Shown piece after piece: positions 57,847-64,000 of a DNA stretch of 64,000 nt. Origin of the DNA: an uncultured Clostridia bacterium (GTDB lineage Bacteria > Bacillota > Clostridia > TANB77 > CAG-508); contig CAKPKG010000003.1 in the NCBI GenBank assembly GCA_934167165.1, positions 10,127 through 74,126 of the forward strand. The letters are read 5' to 3'. Position 1 is the first letter of the stretch. Every line of letters starts with the position of its first letter. The notes beneath the pieces are model-generated. The model did not search any database. It worked only from the letters and a program-made list of their open reading frames with translations, and had not been told where the DNA came from. A program made the position numbers and the translations under genes.

Positions 57847-58952
57847 ATGTTAGAGCTAGAAGAGAATAAGTTTAAAATTGCAACACTAAAAGAAAATTTA
57901 AAAAAGATTGGTGATTCACTTTGACATATCTAAAATTCAATTAGAAATAAAAGACCTTCAAACAAAAGTTAACGAACCTAACTTTTGGGATAATCCAACA
58001 CTTTCTACACCAATAATTACAAAATTAAAAAGATTAGAAAGCGAAGTAGAAACATATAAAAAACTAGAACAAGAATTAGACAATATAAATGAAATGACTA
58101 TATTGCTTATCAACGAACCAGATGAACAATTAGAGTTAGAAGTTATAAAAAGTACTAGAAAGTTAGAAAAAGAAATAAATGAATTAGAAGTAAAAACTTT
58201 ATTATCGGGTAAATATGACCAGAATAATGCAATACTTACACTTCATCCAGGAGCAGGAGGAACAGAATCTCAAGATTGGGTTCAAATGCTATATAGAATG
58301 TATTCAAAATGGGCTTCTAATAACAATTATAACGTAAAAGAATTGGATTACCTAGAAGGTGACGAAGCAGGAATAAAAAGCGTTACATTCCTAATTTCGG
58401 GTGAATACGCATATGGCTATTTAAAAGGGGAGATGGGAGTACATAGATTAGTAAGGATTTCTCCTTTTGATAGTGGTGGTAGAAGACATACTTCGTTTGC
58501 TTCTCTAGAAGTATTGCCAGAAATATCAGAAGATATTGTGTTAGATATAAATCCAGACGATTTAAGAATAGACACATATAGAGCATCACGGAGCAGGAGG
58601 TCAGCATATAAATAAAACTGACTCCGCAGTTAGAATAACACATATTCCAACAAATATAGTAGTTTCTTGCCAATCAGAAAGGTCACAGGTACAAAATAAA
58701 GAAACAGCTATGAGAATGTTAAAATCTAAACTTCTAGAATTAAAAGAAAGAGAGCAAAAAGAAAAAATAGAAGATTTAAAAGGTGTACAAAAAGACATCG
58801 CGTGGGGAAGCCAAATTCGTTCTTATGTATTTTGCCCATACACAATGGTAAAAGACCATAGAACAAATTATGAAGTTGGAAATGTTGAGGCTGTGATGAA
58901 TGGAGATTTAAATGGCTTTATGGAAAGCTACTTAAAATGGAGTAAAAAATAA
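57847..58952 (+). CDS. prfB: Peptide chain release factor 2, needs two programmed +1 shifts
   Basis: RF2 terminates translation at UGA and UAA. The frame from ATG 57847 meets the classical autoregulatory CTT TGA C at 57919-57925 and must move +1. It then runs 222 codons to GCA TCA, where an extra C at 58589 precedes GGA GCA GGA, and must move +1 again to give SGAGGQH. The joined protein has 367 residues with the SPF-type tripeptide region and the GGQ motif at 250-252, the same numbering as E. coli RF2. Both shifts are needed for activity. Unshifted reading at the second site stops nine codons on. Confidence 0.96.
57919..57925 (+). promoter_or_regulatory. Classical prfB frameshift site CTT TGA C
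   Basis: In-frame CTT TGA is followed by C, the well-known slippery stop of bacterial prfB. When RF2 is scarce the ribosome moves +1 to GAC. The usual upstream anti-SD helper is weak here (GGTG at about 57910). Confidence 0.92.
58589..58592 (+). other. CGG +1 recoding site in prfB next to the GGQ motif
   Basis: GCA TCA, extra C at 58589, then GGA GCA GGA GGT CAG. Skipping the C restores the catalytic GGQ of RF2. Confidence 0.9.
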
Positions 58953-58968
58953 TAGGAGGTTGTTTGTA

Positions 58969-60516
58969 TTGAAAGCGTTGATTAGTGTTTCTGACAAAAC
59001 AGGAATTGTAGAATTTGCAAAAGAATTAGAAGGATTAGGTATTGAAATAATTTCAACTGGTGGTACATACAAAAAATTAAAAGAAGAAGGCATAAAAGCT
59101 ATTGAAATTTCAGATTTAACAGGATTTCCAGAATGTTTAGATGGAAGAGTAAAAACACTTCATCCGAAAGTACATGCAGGAATTTTAGCAATGAGAAGTA
59201 ATCAAAAACATATGGAGCAATTAAATCAATTAAATGTGGAAACAATAGATTTTGTTGTAGTTAATTTATATCCATTTAAACAAACAATATTAAAAGAAGG
59301 TGTAACAAGACAAGAAGCAGTTGAAAATATAGATATAGGTGGACCTACAATGCTTAGAAGTGCTGCTAAAAATTATCAAGATGTTACAGTAATTACAGAT
59401 CCAAAAGATTATGAAAAGGTTTTAAAAGAATTAAAAGAAAATGGAGGTGTTTCTTTAGATACAAAATTCTATTTAATGAATAAAGTCTTTGAACATACAG
59501 CAAGTTATGATGCGATGATTTGTAATTACTTAAAACAAGAAAGAAAAGATGAAAGTTTACCTCAAGAACTTACTCTAACGTATGAAAAAGTTCAAGAAAT
59601 GAGATATGGAGAAAACCCTCATCAAATAGGAGCTTTATATAAAGAAATTGGAAAATGTGAAGGTTCTTTAACAATTGCAAATCAATTAAATGGAAAGGAA
59701 CTATCATTTAACAATATAAACGATACAAATGGAGCTTTGGAGTTGTTAAAAGAATTTGACGAGCCAACTGTTGTAGCATGTAAACATGGGAATCCATGTG
59801 GAGTAGGTAGCGGTACTGATATTTATGAGGCTTGGAAAAAAGCATTTAAAGCAGATAAAACATCAATATTTGGTGGAATAGTAGTTGCTAACAGAGAAAT
59901 AACAGAAAAAATGGCAATCGAAATGAAAGAAATCTTTTTAGAAGTTGTTGTTGCTCCATCATATGAAGAAAAAGCATTAGAAATATTAAAACAAAAACCA
60001 AATTTAAGATTGCTTTTATTGCCAAGTATTACTGTAAAACAACCAGAAGGTTCTTATGATATTAAAAAAATAAATGGAGGAATAATACTTCAAACTATAG
60101 ATTCCAAACTATTAGATAATTACACAGTAGTAACAGATAGAAAACCTACAGACAAAGAGTTAGAAGATATGTTATTTACTTGGAAAATAGTAAAATATAC
60201 TAAATCAAACGGAATAGCACTTGGAAAAGACAAACAATCGATAGGAATTGGTCCTGGACAAGTAAATAGAATTTGGGCAACAAAACAATCAATAGAACAC
60301 GCGAATGAATTAATAGGCGAAGGTATAACAAAAGGTGCAGTACTTGCATCAGATGCATTTTTCCCATTTTCAGACTGTGTAGAGGCAGCACATGAAGCAG
60401 GGATAACAGCTATAATACAACCAGGAGGAGCAAAAAGAGACCAAGAATCAATAGATAAATGTAATGAATTTGGAATGACAATGATATTTACAGGAATGAG
60501 ACATTTTAGACATTAG
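58969..60516 (+). CDS. purH: Bifunctional AICAR transformylase/IMP cyclohydrolase
   Basis: PurH makes the last two steps of IMP synthesis. The 515-residue product begins with the IMPCH domain ([16 protein letters not shown] and STGGTYK) and continues with the AICAR transformylase domain ([11 protein letters not shown], at about residue 270, and [13 protein letters not shown] near the end). The TTG at 58969 is preferred because AGGAGG ends nine bases upstream; an upstream TTG is too close. No other pur gene is adjacent. Confidence 0.95.
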   Translation: MKALISVSDKTGIVEFAKELEGLGIEIISTGGTYKKLKEEGIKAIEISDLTGFPECLDGRVKTLHPKVHAGILAMRSNQKHMEQLNQLNVETIDFVVVNLYPFKQTILKEGVTRQEAVENIDIGGPTMLRSAAKNYQDVTVITDPKDYEKVLKELKENGGVSLDTKFYLMNKVFEHTASYDAMICNYLKQERKDESLPQELTLTYEKVQEMRYGENPHQIGALYKEIGKCEGSLTIANQLNGKELSFNNINDTNGALELLKEFDEPTVVACKHGNPCGVGSGTDIYEAWKKAFKADKTSIFGGIVVANREITEKMAIEMKEIFLEVVVAPSYEEKALEILKQKPNLRLLLLPSITVKQPEGSYDIKKINGGIILQTIDSKLLDNYTVVTDRKPTDKELEDMLFTWKIVKYTKSNGIALGKDKQSIGIGPGQVNRIWATKQSIEHANELIGEGITKGAVLASDAFFPFSDCVEAAHEAGITAIIQPGGAKRDQESIDKCNEFGMTMIFTGMRHFRH

Positions 60517-60536
60517 AATTTAAATATTTAATATTA

Positions 60537-60567
60537 AAGAAGAGAATTTAGAATCTCTTCTTTTTTT
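60537..60567 (+). terminator. Terminator after purH
   Basis: AAGAAGAGA pairs with TCTCTTCTT around a short loop, followed by T bases. Confidence 0.85.
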
Positions 60568-60665
60568 ACACCTCACACTTCGTAAATGTCTAATTTATCG
60601 TTCTAAATTAGACAAGACCTGAATATATATATTTATGTACCAAGATTTATTAGGAGGTTGATATT

Positions 60666-60962
60666 ATGGCAATAGAAGAAAGAAAAGCATTAAACACAAA
60701 TGTAATTCAAAATTTAGTTTTAGAAAACAGAGAAAAATTAAGCGTTTCAGGAGTTCTAGATGTTTTAAGTTTTGATGATCAAATAGTAATAGTTGAGACT
60801 GAACTAGGTCTTTTAAATGTAAAAGGTGAAAATTTAAGAATTAATAAATTGAGTATAGATACATCAGAAGTAGTTGTTGAAGGAGACATTTTTAATCTGT
60901 CATATTCTGAAAAATCAGCAGATAAAAAAAGTGGTTCCCTAATAGGAAAAATATTTAAATAG
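60666..60962 (+). CDS. yabP: Sporulation protein YabP
   Basis: This 98-residue protein has the YabP/YqfC beta-rich fold: LSVSGVLDVLSFDDQIVIVET at the start and VEGDIFNLSYSEK at the end are typical. In Bacillus YabP is needed for spore formation. AGGAGGTTGATATTATG marks the start. It is followed at once by yabQ and divIC, the conserved order. Confidence 0.85.
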   Translation: MAIEERKALNTNVIQNLVLENREKLSVSGVLDVLSFDDQIVIVETELGLLNVKGENLRINKLSIDTSEVVVEGDIFNLSYSEKSADKKSGSLIGKIFK

Positions 60963-60976
60963 AATAAGGTGAAATA

Positions 60977-61465
60977 TTGAGTAATCAAGCTTATGTATTT
61001 TTAATTTTTATACTCAACGGATTAATTATTGGAATTCTTTTTGATATTTTTAGAATTTTACGAAAATCTTTTAAAACATCAGATTTTAGAACAAATCTGC
61101 AAGACATATTGTTTTGGATTATTACAGGTTCAATTCTTTTGTTTTCTATTTTTAAGTTTAATAACGGAGAATTAAGAGCTTATATATTCCTAGGAGTTTT
61201 TTTAGGAGTAGCAATGTACATGTTGCTTTTTAGTAAAACTTTTATAAAAATCAATGTATTTATTGTAAATTGCATAAAAACAATATTTAAATATATTTTT
61301 ATTATTCCTATTAAATATATTTTGAAATTTTTAAGAAGGATAATACTAGCACCAATTTCTTTTATATTTATAAATATAAGAAAAATTTTGTCAAATTTTA
61401 AGAAAAATATAAAATCTTTGCATAATAAAAAGAAAAAACACGAATACAAGAAGGATTTCACTTAA
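60977..61465 (+). CDS. yabQ: Spore cortex protein YabQ
   Basis: The 162-residue membrane protein has four hydrophobic segments (about 5-23, 47-63, 70-88 and 97-118) and a basic tail. It lies between yabP and divIC, the position of yabQ in spore formers, where it affects cortex assembly. The TTG start follows AAGGTGAAATA. Confidence 0.82.
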   Translation: MSNQAYVFLIFILNGLIIGILFDIFRILRKSFKTSDFRTNLQDILFWIITGSILLFSIFKFNNGELRAYIFLGVFLGVAMYMLLFSKTFIKINVFIVNCIKTIFKYIFIIPIKYILKFLRRIILAPISFIFINIRKILSNFKKNIKSLHNKKKKHEYKKDFT

Positions 61466-61533
61466 TTTTGTTGAAATATATAATATAAGTATTGAATTTA
61501 CATATTTTATGGATAAATTGGAGATAAGTACTG

Positions 61534-61818
61534 ATGAAAAAACTTTTAAAATCAAAAAAAATCTATAAAAAACTATTATTTATAGCAATTTTTGCTTATG
61601 TATTGTATATTTTTATAGGTCAACAAAAAACATTAAACTCATACAAAAGTAGTAATGAGTATTATACAGAACAAATAAATAAACAGCTAGCATATCAAAA
61701 AACTCTAACAGACAAAAAAGACAACATAAATTCTAAAGAATATATAGAAGAAGTTGCTAGAGAAAAATTAGATATGTATTTACCAAATGAAAGAGTATAC
61801 ATTGATAAAACAAAATAA
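61534..61818 (+). CDS. divIC: Septum formation initiator DivIC (FtsB-like)
   Basis: The 94-residue protein has a short basic start, one membrane helix (about 12-28) and an extracytoplasmic coiled coil ending in EYIEEVAREKLDMYLPNE, the FtsB/DivIC signature. It acts in the divisome with DivIB and FtsL. A terminator follows. Confidence 0.85.
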   Translation: MKKLLKSKKIYKKLLFIAIFAYVLYIFIGQQKTLNSYKSSNEYYTEQINKQLAYQKTLTDKKDNINSKEYIEEVAREKLDMYLPNERVYIDKTK

Positions 61819-61823
61819 AATAC

Positions 61824-61850
61824 GGTAGGCTTTTAATAGCCTACTTTGTA
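61824..61850 (+). terminator. Terminator after divIC
   Basis: GTAGGC pairs with GCCTAC around TTTTAATA, followed by a T-rich run. Confidence 0.8.
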
Positions 61851-61939
61851 TATTTTCTATTTTTTTAGATTCTTATAATAAATTCCAAAAGTTTTAAATT
61901 ATAAATTAAAATAAATAATATTAATAGGGGGCTTAAACT

Positions 61940-63253
61940 ATGAATTTTGAGGGGCTAACACTTGCAGAATTAAAAGATATGGCAAAAGAAAAGGGAGTTA
62001 AAAATATTTCAAAATTAAAAAAAGAAGAATTAATAGTAGCTTTATCTAATAAAGAAACAGATAAAGTTGAAATAAAAAAAGAAGATAAAAATTCATCTAC
62101 AACTTCTGGAGGATACAAATTGACAAATGAAGGCGATGAATTTGTAGAGGGAATCCTAGAAGTTTTACCAGATGGGTACGGATTTTTAAGAGGTGAAAAT
62201 TATTTGCCTACGCCAAAGGATGTATACATATCACCTGTACAAATAAAACGTTTCAGACTAGATACAGGAGATATTGTAAAAGGAATTAAAAGAACACCGA
62301 AAGAAGGGGAAAAATTCCCAGCACTAATATATGTAGGAGAAGTAAATGGAGAACATCCAGAAAAAGCCATGAAAAGGCGTTCTTTTGACGATTTAACACC
62401 AATATATCCTAATAAAAGAATTAAACTAGAGACAACTCCAAATGAATATACAATGAGATTAATGGATTTACTTTCTCCAATAGGAAAAGGGCAGAGGGGA
62501 ATGATAGTAGCTCCTCCAAAAGCAGGAAAGACCACTATCTTAAAGAAAATAGCAAATAGTATTACATCAAACAATCCTGATATTGAACTTATAGTTTTAT
62601 TAATAGATGAAAGACCAGAAGAAGTTACAGATATGAAAAGATCTATTAAAGGTGATGTTATATATTCTACATTTGATGAACTTCCAGAGCATCATGTTAA
62701 AGTAGCAGAAATGGTTTTAGAAAGAGCAAAAAGATTGACTGAACAACATAAAGATGTAGTAATATTATTAGACAGTATAACTCGTTTAGCAAGAGCATAT
62801 AATTTAGTAATACCAAGTTCTGGAAGAACACTATCAGGAGGACTTGATCCAAGTGCACTACATAAACCAAAAAGATTTTTCGGAGCTGCTAGAAATACAG
62901 AAGATGCAGGAAGTTTAACGATTCTTGCAACAGCATTAGTAGATACAGGAAGTAGAATGGATGACGTTATATTTGAAGAGTTTAAAGGAACAGGTAATAT
63001 GGAAGTTCACTTAGATAGAAAACTATCTGAAAAGAGAATTTTCCCAGCTATAGATATAAATAAATCTGGAACAAGAAGAGAAGACTTACTATTATCAAAA
63101 GAAGAATTAGAAACTGTATTTGCATTAAGAAAAGCAATGGCAAATATGTCTGTACAAGAAATGACAGAACAATTAATTGATCAAATAATTGCTACAAAAT
63201 CAAATGAAGAATTTATAGAAAGAATGAAATATTTCTTTAAAGATAATAAATAA
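61940..63253 (+). CDS. rho: Transcription termination factor Rho
   Basis: This hexameric RNA helicase ends transcription of untranslated RNA. The 437-residue product has a short N-terminal SAP-like helix ([15 protein letters not shown]), the RNA-binding OB domain ([15 protein letters not shown]), the P-loop PPKAGKTT at about 190 and the Q- and R-loop region. The presence of Rho together with unusual frameshifting matters because untranslated RNA after a failed shift would be its target. Confidence 0.96.
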   Translation: MNFEGLTLAELKDMAKEKGVKNISKLKKEELIVALSNKETDKVEIKKEDKNSSTTSGGYKLTNEGDEFVEGILEVLPDGYGFLRGENYLPTPKDVYISPVQIKRFRLDTGDIVKGIKRTPKEGEKFPALIYVGEVNGEHPEKAMKRRSFDDLTPIYPNKRIKLETTPNEYTMRLMDLLSPIGKGQRGMIVAPPKAGKTTILKKIANSITSNNPDIELIVLLIDERPEEVTDMKRSIKGDVIYSTFDELPEHHVKVAEMVLERAKRLTEQHKDVVILLDSITRLARAYNLVIPSSGRTLSGGLDPSALHKPKRFFGAARNTEDAGSLTILATALVDTGSRMDDVIFEEFKGTGNMEVHLDRKLSEKRIFPAIDINKSGTRREDLLLSKEELETVFALRKAMANMSVQEMTEQLIDQIIATKSNEEFIERMKYFFKDNK

Positions 63254-64000
63254 AATATTCTAAAAAATATGTAGATTAATGAGAAGAGAGAAGCACTAAT
63301 CTATATATTTTTCAAAAGACAACATTGCACAAAATCAAAGTTTTGCGCAAACAAGGATAGGAGAAAAACCTATTTTTATATAGAAGGCCTCCTCTTCCGC
63401 CATTTGTAGGGGTCGATGCCCACATCGGCCCGTTCTATAATCAACAACTTATATTATCATTTTATTAAAACCTCTTAAAATTAATTTTCATGCGTCATTT
63501 TTTTATACATTTATAAATTATTTATATTCATTATAAAAATTATTTTAAAATTATAAAATTTAAATTTCAATTTTATAATTTTTTCAAAAATCTCTAAACT
63601 GTTCATATATCAGCATTTTCTCACATTTTATCAACAACAAACTATATGTCTAAAGAATAAAAACGTCTTAAAATCGATTCTCGTGCGTCGTTTTTTTGCC
63701 ACTTTTCAGTGGTTTTATAAACCCCTATAAAAATCAACATTTTATATCGTTCTCAAAATAACTTATGCAATTTCTGTTTTCTACAATTAATTATAAACGA
63801 TTAACTTATTATCTTTAACATTAAAATGTCTTAAAAACGATTTTAGAGTGTTTGATAATTAGAATATTTTATACAATCAGTATAATAAAAAATTAAATTA
63901 AAATTTATAAATCAAATATAAATTTTGCAAGATATTTTTAAAATTAATAAAATTTAACTTTGCACAAAATTATTTAAATTTAATTTAATAAATTTTTATA
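63254..64000. other. Gene-free AT-rich region with small repeats
   Basis: No gene can be supported in these 747 bases. After the rho terminator, GGGTCGATG (63410-63418) pairs with CATCGGCCC (63423-63431) around CCCA, a GC-rich hairpin unlike its surroundings, like an arm of a small repeated element. Further on, three imperfect direct repeats built on CTTAAAA then GATT then GTGCGTC and a run of T occur at about 63471, 63661 and 63827. The rest is extremely AT-rich and shows no start or ribosome binding site. Confidence 0.5.
63267..63312 (+). terminator. Probable terminator after rho
   Basis: TAGATTA pairs with TAATCTA across a 16-base loop, extended by ATAT arms, and is followed by TATATTTTTC. 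Confidence 0.65.

Overview
This is about 64 kb of a very AT-rich, spore-forming, low-GC Gram-positive (Clostridia-like) chromosome. The evidence is a complete spoIIIA operon, yabP-yabQ-divIC and a YtvI-type membrane protein, anaerobic metabolism genes (class III ribonucleotide reductase with its activase, bifunctional AdhE), strong AGGAGG ribosome binding sites, frequent TTG starts and almost exclusive use of AGA for arginine. No rRNA, tRNA, CRISPR array, prophage or transposase gene was seen. The exact lineage cannot be told from this window; an uncultured gut-type clostridium is my inference.

Layout. 1-4043: end of polA, a lytic transglycosylase, galE, an isochorismatase-family hydrolase, udk (minus) and an archaeal-type riboflavin kinase-like protein. 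4220-9587: spoIIIAA-AH. 9622-20854: cysE, a RecA/DnaB-fold ATPase, pfkA, argS, upp, glmM, metG, tmk and a NadD-like protein. 20981-26445: a GltD-like oxidoreductase, an unknown membrane protein, two prepilin-like proteins and dinB with a LexA-type operator. 26675-31875: nrdD-nrdG, a PrsA-like foldase, a DUF1540 protein, a candidate structured RNA and a peroxiredoxin. 32180-37676: a KH protein and a beta-CASP nuclease of atypical codon use, fba, smpB and small membrane proteins. 37769-45653: uvrB, a small Cys-rich protein, uvrA, a PncC-like protein and murD. 46000-58952: a Pro-rich protein, the YtvI-like protein, a TIGR03943-like protein, secA, a third pilin-like protein, an S66 peptidase, adhE, a kinase-fold protein and prfB. 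58969-63253: purH, yabP, yabQ, divIC, rho. The last 750 bases hold no gene I can support.

The outstanding observation concerns frameshifts. Eleven otherwise intact genes (spoIIIAA twice, spoIIIAC, spoIIIAE, an unknown gene, two pilins, smpB, uvrA, ytvI-like, secA, prfB) each contain a single extra C placed exactly at a codon boundary directly before a conserved glycine codon (GGA or GGT). Every one of the 12 events creates an in-frame CGG, and reading must move +1 (CGGN read as one Gly) to restore the family sequence. In all the other typical genes I found no in-frame CGG. The only in-frame CGG codons that fit Arg lie in five genes with atypical codon use. This looks like genome-wide +1 recoding at CGG, possibly because CGG lacks a decoding tRNA or because a four-base-reading tRNA exists. 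A systematic sequencing or assembly artefact is the main alternative and must be excluded.

A second layer is repeats. A roughly 100-bp inverted-repeat element built of 7-bp units (NGARGTG on the left, CACYTCN on the right) occurs in at least six near-complete copies plus fragments in intergenic gaps. A separate two-copy structured element has a conserved 60-nt core between two hairpins whose stems differ but stay paired.
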